DNA of 64,000 nt from Streptomyces sp. NBC_01264 (GTDB lineage: Bacteria > Actinomycetota > Actinomycetes > Streptomycetales > Streptomycetaceae). Below the pieces are notes generated by a model. It had not been told where the DNA came from and did not search any database. It was given only the letters and a program-made list of their open reading frames with translations. The stretch spans positions 3,410,001 through 3,474,000 of the forward strand of contig NZ_JAPEOX010000001.1 of the NCBI RefSeq assembly GCF_026340675.1, given 5' to 3'. The position numbers and the translations under genes are program-made. Of this stretch, positions 42,754 through 50,849 are shown piece by piece. Each line of letters starts with the position of its first letter. Position 1 is the first letter of the stretch.

Positions 42754-43368
42754 CTAGGGGGCCGTCCCGCCGGTGCGGACGACCGCCTGGTCCCCGTGGG
42801 GTCCGAACAGGTGCAGGATCTCCACCACCTCGCCTTCGGCGGGGCCGAACCAGTGCGGTTCGCCGGTGTCGAACTCGGCGACCTCGCCGGGGCGCAGGGT
42901 GAGGGTCCGCTCGCCGATGACGAGGCGGAGCTCGCCGGCGAGCACGTAGAGCCACTCGTAGCCCGCGTGGGTCACCAGTTTCGGCTCCCGGTACGCGAGC
43001 ACCTGCTTGAAGACCTGGACCCGGCCGGGGTACGTCGTCAGGGGGACCAGGACGCTCCCGTCCCTGCGGCGGGGCTTCAGGTGGACGCGCGGGTCGCCGG
43101 TGACCGGGGCGGCCACGAGCTGGTCCAGGGGCACGCGGTGGGTGCGCGCGAGCGGGATGAGCAGTTCGAGGGTGGGGCGCCGTTTGCCCGACTCCAGGCG
43201 GGAGAGCGTGCTCACGGAGATTCCGGTGGCCCGCGCGAGCGCCTCCAGGGTGAGGCCGCGCTCGCGCCGCAGCGCCCGCAGGCGCGGGCCGATGGCGTCG
43301 AGGGTCCGCGCGAGTTCGGCGGGGTCGGTCGGTTCGGCGGGGTCGGTCGGTTCGGCGTCCCTGTCCAT
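42754..43368 (-). CDS. XRE family regulator with C-terminal cupin
   Basis: 204 residues. Helix-turn-helix at about residues 25-80 (LRALRRERGLTLEALARATGISVSTLSRLESGKRRPTL, split: GLTLEALARATG and STLSRLESGKRRP) and a cupin sensor from about 115 (HAGYEWLYVLAGELRLVIG; FDTGEPHWFGPAEGEVV). Such regulators control catabolic or efflux genes in response to small molecules. The N-terminus has a duplicated 18-bp DNA block giving DPAEPTDPAEPTD. ATG 43368 lies 115 bp from a divergent MFS exporter, with TTTGC-N7-GCAAA between; control of that exporter is likely. Confidence 0.88.
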   Translation of the reverse strand: MDRDAEPTDPAEPTDPAELARTLDAIGPRLRALRRERGLTLEALARATGISVSTLSRLESGKRRPTLELLIPLARTHRVPLDQLVAAPVTGDPRVHLKPRRRDGSVLVPLTTYPGRVQVFKQVLAYREPKLVTHAGYEWLYVLAGELRLVIGERTLTLRPGEVAEFDTGEPHWFGPAEGEVVEILHLFGPHGDQAVVRTGGTAP

Positions 43369-43376
43369 GGGGCCAT

Positions 43377-43393
43377 TTTGCGGTATCGGCAAA
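43377..43393. promoter_or_regulatory. Inverted repeat between XRE regulator and MFS gene
   Basis: TTTGC-GGTATCG-GCAAA (43377-43393), a 17-bp interrupted palindrome 8 bp upstream of the regulator start, likely the binding site for the XRE protein. Assigned by symmetry and position. Confidence 0.45.
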
Positions 43394-43483
43394 TTTCCTG
43401 GGCCGCGGGCGTCGCCCGGTCGGAGCATGGGCCGACATCCGAAGCCGGAGGCCGACAGGCCCTCGCGGACCGAAGGCGGACCC

Positions 43484-44905
43484 ATGACCCCGACGACCAC
43501 GACGATCCCGGCCGGGACGGCCGCCGGACCAGCCCCCGGCGCGCGCCGCCGGTGGACGGTACTGGCCGTCTGCGCGCTGAGCATGTTCCTCATCGGGGTG
43601 GACACCACCATCGTCAACGTGGGCCTGCCCGCGATCGGACGGGGCCTGGGGGCGGGCACCCGCGGGCTGGAGTGGGTCGTGGACGCCTACACGGTGGTCC
43701 TCGCCAGCCTCCTCATCGCCTCCGGCGCCCTCGCGGACCGGTTCGGACGCCGCCGCGTGTTCCGCTGCGGGCTGGTGGTCTTCGCCCTCGCCTCGGTCGC
43801 CTGCGCCCTCGCCCCGTCGCTCGGCCTCCTCACCGCGGCGCGGGCCGTCCAGGGGGTCGGGGCCTCGATGCTGAGCCCGGTGGCCCTGGCGATCGTGGTC
43901 AACGCGATGCCCGACCCGCGGGAGCGGGCCCGGGCCATCGGCATATGGGCCTCCGTCTTCGGACTCAGCATGGCGGCGGGCCCGGTCATCGGCGGGACCC
44001 TCATCGCGGCCTTCGGCTGGCGGTCGGTGTTCTGGATCAACGCCCCGGTGGTCGCCGTCGCGCTCGTCCTGGTCGCGGTGTTCGTACCGGAGTCCCGCGG
44101 ACAGCGGGCCCGGCGGCTCGACCTGCCCGGCCAGCTGCTCCTGACGGCGGCCCTGTGCGTGTCGGTCGGCGTCCTGATCGAGGGCCCCCGCATCGGCTGG
44201 GCCTCCCCCGCGGCCCTGGCCTGCTACGCGGCCGTCGCGGCGGCCACGACGGCCTTCGCCCGGGTCGAACTCCGCCGGACCGAGCCCCTGATCGACCTCC
44301 GCCTGTTCCGGCGGCCGCCCTTCGCCTCGGCGGTACTGGGCGCGGTCGCGGTGTTCGCCGCGCTGAGCGTGAGCCTGCTGCTCACCACCCTGTACCTGCA
44401 GAACTCCCGAGGCTGGACCCCGCTCGCCGCCGGCGCCGCGACCCTGCCCATGGCCCTCGGGGCGACCGTGTGCGCGCCGTGGTCCGGCGGCCTGACCGGG
44501 CGTCTGGGGCCCCGGCGTCCGCTCCTCCTCGCGGGCGGGTTCACCGCCGCGGGCGGGCTCTGCATGGTGGGCCTCGGCCCGGACCCGGGCGTGCCGTCGC
44601 TGCTGGCGGCCTACCTGCTCATCGGCATCGGGTTCGGCTTCGCCAACGCCCCGCTCACCCACACCGCGGTCGGCGGACTGCCGCCGTCCCGCGCCGGTGT
44701 GGCCGGGGCCGTCACCTCCACCGCCCGCCAGGTCGGATCGGCGGTCGGCGTCGCCGTGGCGGGAGCCCTGGCCGCGGGCGTCGCCCCGGACGGCCTCGCC
44801 CGGGCGGCCCGGCCGGGCTGGCTGCTCGTCACGGCCTGCGGACTGTTCCTCTTCGCGGTGGCCCGGGCCTCCGGGCGGGGGCCTGATCGACAAGACACCC
44901 CCTAG
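43484..44905 (+). CDS. MFS drug-efflux transporter, DHA2 (EmrB/QacA) family
   Basis: 473 residues, about 14 membrane segments. Motif TTIVNVGLPAIGRGLG (TM1, D-x-T-I-V-N-V-A-L-P type), SGALADRFGRRRVF (loop 2-3 motif A) and GLSMAAGPVIGGTLI (motif C of antiporters). It should expel cationic or hydrophobic compounds in exchange for protons. ATG 43484. Divergent from the XRE/cupin regulator; the stop shares CTAG with the stop of the convergent membrane protein gene. Confidence 0.92.
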   Translation: MTPTTTTIPAGTAAGPAPGARRRWTVLAVCALSMFLIGVDTTIVNVGLPAIGRGLGAGTRGLEWVVDAYTVVLASLLIASGALADRFGRRRVFRCGLVVFALASVACALAPSLGLLTAARAVQGVGASMLSPVALAIVVNAMPDPRERARAIGIWASVFGLSMAAGPVIGGTLIAAFGWRSVFWINAPVVAVALVLVAVFVPESRGQRARRLDLPGQLLLTAALCVSVGVLIEGPRIGWASPAALACYAAVAAATTAFARVELRRTEPLIDLRLFRRPPFASAVLGAVAVFAALSVSLLLTTLYLQNSRGWTPLAAGAATLPMALGATVCAPWSGGLTGRLGPRRPLLLAGGFTAAGGLCMVGLGPDPGVPSLLAAYLLIGIGFGFANAPLTHTAVGGLPPSRAGVAGAVTSTARQVGSAVGVAVAGALAAGVAPDGLARAARPGWLLVTACGLFLFAVARASGRGPDRQDTP

Positions 44906-45414
44906 ACCGGAAACGCGTACCAGCGGCGTTGGACGTACGGCTCCACGCACAGCACCGCGGCGCCCGCCACGACCGCCACCAGGAGCGAGGTCCAGCCGCC
45001 TCCGGCGACGAGCGCACCGGCGCAGGCCCCGGCCACGATCAGCGGCCGGGCCAGGGTCAGCGGGCCGAGCCCGATGACCATGGCGAGGGTACTGGCCCGG
45101 TACGGCAGGGCGAAGTAGGAGGCGAGCGAGAGCCCGACGGCGAGGGCGTAGGCCGCGAGCGGGAGGAGGAAGCCGGTCCCGCCGTCGGCGAGGGCCGCGT
45201 ACGCCCGGTCCGGGTCCTCGGCGAGCAGCAGCACGGCGCCGGCCGTGACGGCGGGGGCCAGCAGCAGGACGGAGCCGACGGCCAGGCCGCGCAGGGCCGC
45301 GCGGCCGACGGCACGGTGCTTGCGGATCCGGGCGTCCCGGCCGGCGTAGGCGCGGAAGCCGCTGAACGCGGCGTCGACGAGGCCCAGGACGAGCAGCGGC
45401 AGGACCGGGTTCAT
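44902..45414 (-). CDS. Integral membrane protein, unknown
   Basis: 170 residues with four to five hydrophobic segments (VLPLLVLGLVDAAFSGF, LAVGSVLLLAPAVTAGAVLLL, FLLPLAAYALAVGLSLASYF, WTSLLVAVVAGAAVLCVE). The second loop is basic (AGRDARIRKHRAVGRAALR). Its start overlaps the stop of the methyltransferase gene (ATGA at 45411-45414), so they are co-translated and may act together. No family recognised. Confidence 0.75.
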   Translation of the reverse strand: MNPVLPLLVLGLVDAAFSGFRAYAGRDARIRKHRAVGRAALRGLAVGSVLLLAPAVTAGAVLLLAEDPDRAYAALADGGTGFLLPLAAYALAVGLSLASYFALPYRASTLAMVIGLGPLTLARPLIVAGACAGALVAGGGWTSLLVAVVAGAAVLCVEPYVQRRWYAFPV

Positions 45415-46421
45415 CGCGCGGCCCCGGCGGCGGATCCGGCGGCCGACCCGGCCCCCGCGGCCGACCAGGACGCGGCGTCGTGCGTCGGCGCTCCCCCGCG
45501 GGTCAGGTGCTCCACGCCCACGAGGCGGCGGGAGGCGCGGCCGAGGGCCTGGCGCAGCGGGTCCTCCAGGTAGGGGCGGATGCCCAGGACCGGGCGCAGG
45601 GTGGTGCAGAAGGGGTTGGACAGGCCCCGGGGTTCGTAGACCAGCGGCCGGATGCCCGGTACGTTCGCGGCGCGCAGCAGGGTTTCGTCCGAATGGGCGC
45701 GCCGGGCGGAGGCGACCCCGTCGTGGCGGCCGAGCGGATGGCGCATGCGGGCGCGGTGGAACATCCAGGCGCCGACGGGTGCCAGCCGGGTGGCGGCTAT
45801 GTCGAAGTGGCAGAAGGCGAGGGCCTGGGAGTCGGCCTGCGCCTCGAAGAACTCCGCGAGCGCGGGGCCGCGGAAGTGGTGCAGCACCCCGGTGGAGACG
45901 TAGACGGTGGCGACCTCGGGCAGGTCGAAGGCGTTGCCGTGGACGAACCGGCAGTCGAGTCCCTCGGCGCGGGCCAGCCGGTCGGCCTCGGCGACGAGGG
46001 CGGCGTCGAGGTCGACGCCGATCAGCTCGACGTTGCGGCCCAGGGCGCCGGTGGACGCCAGCCAGCGGACGAGGTAGCCGAGCCCGGACCCGATGTCGAC
46101 CAGGCGGAACCGGCCGTTGCGGCCGGCGATCTCCCGGATCGCCTCGAACAGCGGGTCCAGTACGTGCACCAGCCGTTCCCCGATCCGCAGTTCCTCGCTG
46201 AGCCGCTGCAGCCCGGTGTGGACGCCGATCATCAGCCGGTCCACGGCGAGCGGGTCGAGCACGTCGTCCGGGCCGGCGGGCAGACCGGCGACGATCCGGG
46301 CGCCGCGCGGATCCCCGGCCTCGTCGAACCGGCGGACCACGTCACCCCGGCGGACGGGCAGTCGAGCCCCGCTGAGCGGGTCGGTGACGGTGATCAGGTC
46401 GGATATCTCGAGGTGGGGCAC
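45411..46421 (-). CDS. Class I SAM-dependent methyltransferase
   Basis: 336 residues from GTG 46421. The SAM-binding motif I is FRLVDIGSGLGYLVRWLAST (about residues 105-124), then ELIGVDLDAALVAEADRLARAEG and VYVSTGVLHHFRG (motifs II-III). N-terminal 100 residues (LITVTDPLSGARLPVRRGD) look like a recognition domain; the C-terminal 25 residues are Ala/Gly low complexity (SAAGAGSAAGSAAGAAR). Substrate unknown; the coupled membrane protein downstream hints at a lipid or membrane task, but this is only context. Confidence 0.85.
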   Translation of the reverse strand: MPHLEISDLITVTDPLSGARLPVRRGDVVRRFDEAGDPRGARIVAGLPAGPDDVLDPLAVDRLMIGVHTGLQRLSEELRIGERLVHVLDPLFEAIREIAGRNGRFRLVDIGSGLGYLVRWLASTGALGRNVELIGVDLDAALVAEADRLARAEGLDCRFVHGNAFDLPEVATVYVSTGVLHHFRGPALAEFFEAQADSQALAFCHFDIAATRLAPVGAWMFHRARMRHPLGRHDGVASARRAHSDETLLRAANVPGIRPLVYEPRGLSNPFCTTLRPVLGIRPYLEDPLRQALGRASRRLVGVEHLTRGGAPTHDAASWSAAGAGSAAGSAAGAAR

Positions 46422-46472
46422 GACGGAAACCTTATCCCCCGGACAGGCCGGTCAGCGGCTGGTCGCAGCAGG

Positions 46473-47249
46473 TCAGCCCCACTGTTCGAGGCCGAGTTTG
46501 ACCACCAGGGCTCCGACGACCGTCAGGAGGACCCCGCGGACGAAGCCGCTGCCCTTCTTCAGCGCCATCCGGGCGCCGACCATGGCGCCCGCCAGGTTGA
46601 ACACGGCCATCAGGGCGGCCAGTTGCCACAGCACCATGCCCTGGTAGGCGAACATGGCGAGCGCTCCGGCGTTGGTGCACACGTTGACGATCTTGGCCGT
46701 GGCGGAGGCGGTGACCAGGTCGAGGTGGAGGAGGGCCGTCAGCGCCAGAACCAGGAAGGTGCCGGTGCCGGGGCCGATGAGCCCGTCGTAGAAGCCGATG
46801 CCGAGGCCGGCCAGGGCGATGGTGAGCAGGACGCGCCGACGGCTGACGGCGGCCGCCCCGGGAGCGGCGCCGAAGGCGGGCCGGAAGAGGACGAAGGCCG
46901 CGACGACCACCAGGACCACCATGATCAACGGGCGCAGCGCGTCCTTGCTGATGCCGCCAGCCAGGGCGGCCCCGCCCATCGAGCCGACGAGCGCGGCCAG
47001 GCCGATGCGGACGGCGAGCTTCACGTCCACCGGGGTCTTGCGCAGGTACGAGACGGCCGCGCCCGAGGTGCCGACGATGGCCACGGCCTTGTTGGTTCCG
47101 AGGACGGTGGCGGGGTGGGCGTTCGGCAGGCCGAGGAGCAGGGCGGGCAGGAGCAGCAGTCCGCCCCCGCCGACGACGGCGTCGATCCAGCCGGCCGCGG
47201 CGGCGGCCACGCACAGCACGATGATCATGGTTGTCGATATCTCAGGCAC
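46473..47249 (-). CDS. TSUP family transporter (TauE/SafE)
   Basis: 258 residues, about eight membrane segments in two related halves, with the TSUP signatures WIDAVVGGGGLLLLPALLL near the start and GFYDGLIGPGTGTFLVLAL in the second half, and LGTNKAVAIVGTSGAAVSYL. Members export sulfite, sulfoacetate, taurine or related anions. GTG 47249. The next gene upstream on this strand is a small TM protein 36 bp away. In this neighbourhood of nitrate genes a role in sulfite or nitrite handling is imaginable but unsupported. Confidence 0.9.
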   Translation of the reverse strand: MPEISTTMIIVLCVAAAAAGWIDAVVGGGGLLLLPALLLGLPNAHPATVLGTNKAVAIVGTSGAAVSYLRKTPVDVKLAVRIGLAALVGSMGGAALAGGISKDALRPLIMVVLVVVAAFVLFRPAFGAAPGAAAVSRRRVLLTIALAGLGIGFYDGLIGPGTGTFLVLALTALLHLDLVTASATAKIVNVCTNAGALAMFAYQGMVLWQLAALMAVFNLAGAMVGARMALKKGSGFVRGVLLTVVGALVVKLGLEQWG

Positions 47250-47285
47250 GGCCCGACCCTATGGAGCGGATGGGTGCACTGACCA

Positions 47286-47510
47286 TCAATCCCCGGAAAC
47301 TTGCGCAAAGGTTGAGCTTCGCCCGGCCGGCGCCCGGTCCGGGGACACGGGAGCCGCCGGATCCACCACCACCGTCAGCACGCTGGCGGCCACCGCACTG
47401 ACCAGCCCGAGCCCGACCCCGACCCGCCTGCCCGGCGGCACGGAACCCAGCACGCCCAGCACCACGCGCACCGGCGAGCTACGCGGCCGCCGATGCCGCG
47501 CCACCACCAC
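47286..47510 (-). CDS. Small single-TM protein, uncertain
   Basis: 74 residues if read from GTG 47510 (VVVARHRRPRSSPVR). A basic N-terminus, one hydrophobic segment (VGLGLVSAVAASVLTVVV) and a polar tail ending STFAQVSGD. The frame stays open further upstream through the tandem repeats, to at least 47800, where it would encode the repeat as protein (GSAPDPVLRGSAPDP). Start therefore uncertain, and the gene may be longer or not real. It could share a transcript with the TSUP gene. Confidence 0.35.
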   Translation of the reverse strand: MVVARHRRPRSSPVRVVLGVLGSVPPGRRVGVGLGLVSAVAASVLTVVVDPAAPVSPDRAPAGRSSTFAQVSGD

Positions 47511-47531
47511 GGGAACACCCGCCGCGGGCGC

Positions 47532-47750
47532 GGCCAAATCCAGCCCGTCCGGCGTCTGAAGACCGGGGTCCGGGGCGGAGCCGGGGCCGGAGCCGGGGCC
47601 GGGCGCGGCCAAATCCAGCCCGTCCGGCGTTTGAGGACCGGGGTCCGGGGCGGAGCCCCGCAAAACGGGGTCCGGGGCGGAGCCCCGCAAAACGGGGTCC
47701 GGGGCGGAGCCCCGGGGAACGGGCGAAGGGCGGGTAGGGGACGAGCCCCG
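47532..47750 (-). repeat. Dispersed palindromic repeat, tandemly amplified copy
   Basis: Same family as 7868-7980, on the opposite strand. A module with CAAACGCCGGACGGGCTGG (complement of 47612-47630 region) occurs twice about 76 bp apart (near 47532 and 47608), and the unit GGGGTCCGGGGCGGAGCCCC recurs at about 47640-47718 in three tandem 27-bp copies joined by GCAAAA. The outer part CGGGCGAAGGGCGGGTAGGG matches the left arm of copy 1. The gap 47511-47872 otherwise contains nothing I can call a gene. Confidence 0.8.
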
Positions 47751-47872
47751 CGCAGCGGCCAGGGACACGGGCAGGGTGACGTGCAACGGGTGACGCACGG
47801 GGCGGCGACCTCTCGGGGCCTCGGGGGCGGAACGGAACTGGGCACGGAAGCGGCAGCGAACCAGTGGCGGGC

Positions 47873-49174
47873 TCAGAGGCCGAAGCACTCGGCGTGGATC
47901 CGCCCCACCGGCACCCCGGCCCGCACCAGCGCGGCCATCGTCGCGTCCGCCATCCCCGGCGGCCCGCACAGGTACACGTCGTGCTCGGTCAGCTCCGGGA
48001 CCAGCGCGGCCAGCGCCTGCGGGGCCAGCGGGTCGAAGGCGGCGCCCGACGGCCCGAGCAGGTAGTGCAGCCCGGCCCGCCGTTCGGCGGCGATGGCCTC
48101 CAGCTCCTCCCGCAGCACCAGCTGCTCCTCGGCGCCCGCCCGGTAGAGCAGGGTGATGTCCCCCGGCCCGCCGGGCAGGGTCTCGAACAGGGCCCGCATC
48201 GGGGTGATCCCGACCCCGCCGGCGATCAGCAGCACCTTGGTCCGGGTCCGCCGCGCCGCGGTGAGCGCCCCGAAGGGCCCGGTGGCCAGGACCCGCGTGC
48301 CCGGACGCAGCCGGCGGATCCGCCGCGAGTGGCCCCCCAGCGCCTTCACGGTGATGCGCAGGGTGTTCCCGCGGACCGGCGCCGACAGCGAGAACGGCAG
48401 CGCGGTGTGCCACAGCCTGCGCTGGAGGAACCGCCAGCGCAGGAACTGCCCCGGCTCCGCGCGCAGCTCCGCGAGGTGCTCCCCGTAGACGAGGACGGAA
48501 ACGACCCCGGGCCCCTCCACCCGGACCTCGGCGACCCGCAACGCGTGCCGCAGCGCCTGGCGTACGGGGACCACGGCGCGGTACCAGACCAGCAGGACGG
48601 CGACCCCCGCGTGGGCCAGGGCCCAGAACCAGGCGACGGGGCCCAGGTCGGGCCCGGCGAGCTGGTGCCCGAAGGCGAGCGCGGCGGCGAGGTACACCAG
48701 GAGGTGGACCCCCCGCCAGGTTTCGTGGCTGACCCGGCGGCGTACGGAGCGGGCGGAGGTGACGCCGACGGCGACGAGGAGGGCGGTCCCGGCCGTCGCG
48801 GCGGCCAGGGCCGGATAGCCGAGCAGCTCCCGGACCGCCGAGAGCACGTCGACCCCCTGGTGCACGGCGTAGCCGCAGAGCGCGAAGGCCGCGTGCCCGA
48901 AACAGAGCAGCAGGACGTGGCGGCCGCCCAGCGCGTGCCAGCGGGCGAGCCGGGCCGCGCCCACCCCGTGCTCGACGGCGGGGACCCGGGCCATGAGGAA
49001 CAGGAGCACGAGCACCCCGTACCCGGCGAGCAGGCCGGACAGGTGCGCGGCGGTCGCGAACAGCGCGTCGAGCCGGGCCGAGGGCCGCACCTGGGCGGCC
49101 CACAGCAGGGCGACGGTCCCCGCCCCGCCGAGCATCCCGCCCTTGACCCGAACCGCCATGTCTCGCTCTCGCAT
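47873..49174 (-). CDS. Ferric-reductase-like membrane flavoprotein (heme/FAD/NAD(P)H)
   Basis: 433 residues. N-terminal half: about six membrane helices with paired His in RWHALGGRHVLLLCFGHAAF and HETWRGVHLLVYLAAALAFGH, as in ferric reductase/NADPH oxidase b-type heme domains. C-terminal half: ferredoxin-NADP reductase type, FAD motif LPFSLSAPVRGNTL, NAD(P) motif IAGGVGITPMRALFE and CGPPGMADATM. It would move electrons from NAD(P)H across the membrane to an outside acceptor such as Fe(III). ATG 49174 is used; ATG 49159, five codons on, is about equally good. Divergent from the nir operon by 167 bp. Confidence 0.87.
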   Translation of the reverse strand: MRERDMAVRVKGGMLGGAGTVALLWAAQVRPSARLDALFATAAHLSGLLAGYGVLVLLFLMARVPAVEHGVGAARLARWHALGGRHVLLLCFGHAAFALCGYAVHQGVDVLSAVRELLGYPALAAATAGTALLVAVGVTSARSVRRRVSHETWRGVHLLVYLAAALAFGHQLAGPDLGPVAWFWALAHAGVAVLLVWYRAVVPVRQALRHALRVAEVRVEGPGVVSVLVYGEHLAELRAEPGQFLRWRFLQRRLWHTALPFSLSAPVRGNTLRITVKALGGHSRRIRRLRPGTRVLATGPFGALTAARRTRTKVLLIAGGVGITPMRALFETLPGGPGDITLLYRAGAEEQLVLREELEAIAAERRAGLHYLLGPSGAAFDPLAPQALAALVPELTEHDVYLCGPPGMADATMAALVRAGVPVGRIHAECFGL

Positions 49175-49281
49175 ACGGCCACGCTACGGGCGGTCCCACG
49201 GGCTCCCGAGCCCTCCCGGTGATCCTTAAGGCGGCCTTGAGGAACGCCTCACGGACCCTTAACCCGCGCGCTGAGGTCGGC

Positions 49282-49319
49282 GTTCCGTCCGGGTAACAAC
49301 GGCGATGCCGTGGGGAAAC
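49282..49319 (+). promoter_or_regulatory. Candidate GlnR box upstream of the nir operon
   Basis: GTTCC-n6-GTAAC-n6-GATGC-n6-GAAAC from 49282 to 49319: correct a-b-a-b spacing of 11 bp; a1 one mismatch to GTNAC, b1 one mismatch to GAAAC, a2 two mismatches, b2 perfect. It ends 22 bp before ATG 49342. GlnR control of nirB is known in S. coelicolor, which supports this reading. Confidence 0.55.
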
Positions 49320-49341
49320 AGCGGCCGCGCACTCTCGTGTC

Positions 49342-50847
49342 ATGACCTCGGAACAGCAACGCGTGGTGGTGATCGGCGGCGGCCTGGCCGGCCTGCGGCT
49401 CGCCGCCCGGCTGGGCGGGGACGTCCGCGTCCTCGGTGAGGAGGAGCACGCCCCGTACAACCGGGTCCTCCTCGCGGAGGTCCTGGCCGGCCGGTACGCG
49501 CCGGAGGTGACGGCCCTCCCGGCCCCCGGCCCGGCGCTGCGCCGGGGCGTGCGGGCGGTCCGGATCGACCGGGCGGAGCGGGTGGTCCACTGCGACGACG
49601 GCTCGGTCGAGCGGTACGGCACCCTCGTCCTGGCCACGGGATCGAACCCGGTCCTCCCGCCGCTGCGCGGCCTGTTCGAACCCGAGGGCCGGGAACTCCC
49701 CGCCGGGGTCCACGCGTTCCGCACCATGGACGACTGCCTGGCCCTCTCGGCGGCCGTACGTCCCGGCGTGCGCGCGGTGGTGATCGGCGGCGGCCTCCTC
49801 GGCGTCTCGGCGGCCCGCGCCCTGGCGGAGCGGGGCGCGCAGGTGGTCCTCACCCAACAGGGCGAGCGCCTGATGGAACGCCAACTCGACGCGGAAGCCT
49901 CGGAGCTCCTGAGCATCCACCTCTCGGGCCTGGGCGTGGAAATCCACACGGAATGCCGAGTCCGCGGCCTGTCGACAGCTCCGCTCCCGGGGCTCCGCCC
50001 CGGACCCCGCGCCTCAAACGCCGGCGAGGCTGGAATTGCCCAGTCCACCGGCTCGCACGTGCAGGCCGACGCCAGCCGTAAACCAGCCCCTCCGGCGTTT
50101 GAGGAAAGGGGCACCCCCAGCGGTAGCCGGGGGAGGGTGCGGGCGGAGCCCGGAACGCCCCGCAGGGCCGCCGCTCCCGAAGCCGGACCCGCCCGCGTCC
50201 CTGGCCGGCACCCGGGAGCCAACCCCAGCCAGGGGCCCCGCCGGGTCACCGGCGTCGAGCTGGCCGACGGCTACCGCCTGGACGCCGACCTCGTCGTCCT
50301 CGCCTGCGGCGTGCGCCCCCGCACGGGCCTCGCCCAGGCCGCCGGCCTCGACGTCCGCAAGGGCATCCTCGTCGACGACCGGCTCCGCACCAGCGACCCC
50401 CGCATCCACGCCATCGGCGACTGCGCCGAGCACACGGGCCGCGTCTACGGCCTGGCCGGCCCCGCCCTGGAACAGGCCGAGGCCCTCGCCGGCGTCCTCC
50501 TCGGAACCGGCGAGGGGATCCCCACCGGTGCTGCCTCCGGATACACCGGAACCCACGCGCTGACCCGCCTCACCCTCACCGGCGGCGGCGACCGGCCCCT
50601 CGATCTCGCCGCCTTCGGCGAGACCACCCCGCTCCCCGGCGACGACGTGGTCCGGCTCGCCGACGCCACCCGCCGCACCTACCGCAAGGTCGTCATCCGC
50701 GGCGACCGCCTCGTCGGCGGGGTCCTGTTCGGCGAACTCTCCAGCGTGGGCGCCCTCGCCCGCAGCTGGGAGGACGGCGCCCCCCTCACCGACCAGCACG
50801 GTCCCACCGACCTGCACCACCTGCTCACCGACGACGGAGGCTCCTGA
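49342..50847 (+). CDS. NAD(P)/FAD oxidoreductase of the nitrite reductase operon, with in-frame repeat insertion
   Basis: 501 residues; relatives are about 410. FAD motif RVVVIGGGLAGLRLAARLG (7-25), NAD motif VVIGGGLLGVSAARALAERG (about 148-167) and FAD-binding IHAIGDCAEHTG. It should feed electrons from NAD(P)H to NirB or NasA. Between VEIHTECRVRGLS (about residue 212) and RVTGVELADGYRLDADLVVLACG (about 300) the normal protein has a few residues; here about 90 codons (roughly 49975-50245) derive from a dispersed palindromic repeat, yet the frame stays open and both flanks read on normally. The insertion point is the surface hairpin before the domain's last strands. NirB follows 2 bp later. 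Confidence 0.88.
   Translation: MTSEQQRVVVIGGGLAGLRLAARLGGDVRVLGEEEHAPYNRVLLAEVLAGRYAPEVTALPAPGPALRRGVRAVRIDRAERVVHCDDGSVERYGTLVLATGSNPVLPPLRGLFEPEGRELPAGVHAFRTMDDCLALSAAVRPGVRAVVIGGGLLGVSAARALAERGAQVVLTQQGERLMERQLDAEASELLSIHLSGLGVEIHTECRVRGLSTAPLPGLRPGPRASNAGEAGIAQSTGSHVQADASRKPAPPAFEERGTPSGSRGRVRAEPGTPRRAAAPEAGPARVPGRHPGANPSQGPRRVTGVELADGYRLDADLVVLACGVRPRTGLAQAAGLDVRKGILVDDRLRTSDPRIHAIGDCAEHTGRVYGLAGPALEQAEALAGVLLGTGEGIPTGAASGYTGTHALTRLTLTGGGDRPLDLAAFGETTPLPGDDVVRLADATRRTYRKVVIRGDRLVGGVLFGELSSVGALARSWEDGAPLTDQHGPTDLHHLLTDDGGS
49985..50110 (+). repeat. Dispersed palindromic repeat inside a coding region
   Basis: A forward core (GGGGCTCCGCCCCGGACCCC then CCTCAAACGCCGGCGAGG at 50012-50029) and an inverted core at 50083-50104 (CCAGCCCCTCCGGCGTTTGA) pair over 22 bp with two mismatches, a larger hairpin than either other copy. 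Further repeat-derived sequence (GGCACCCCCAGCGGTAGCCG) runs on to about 50160. Same family as 7868-7980 and 47532-47750. Confidence 0.85.
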
Positions 50848-50849
50848 TC

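Noticed and set aside
47873..49174. Assimilatory nitrate reductase electron-transfer subunit
   Set aside because: The N-terminal half is a ferric-reductase-type heme membrane domain, so it is a membrane flavoprotein and not NasB-like, despite lying next to nirB.
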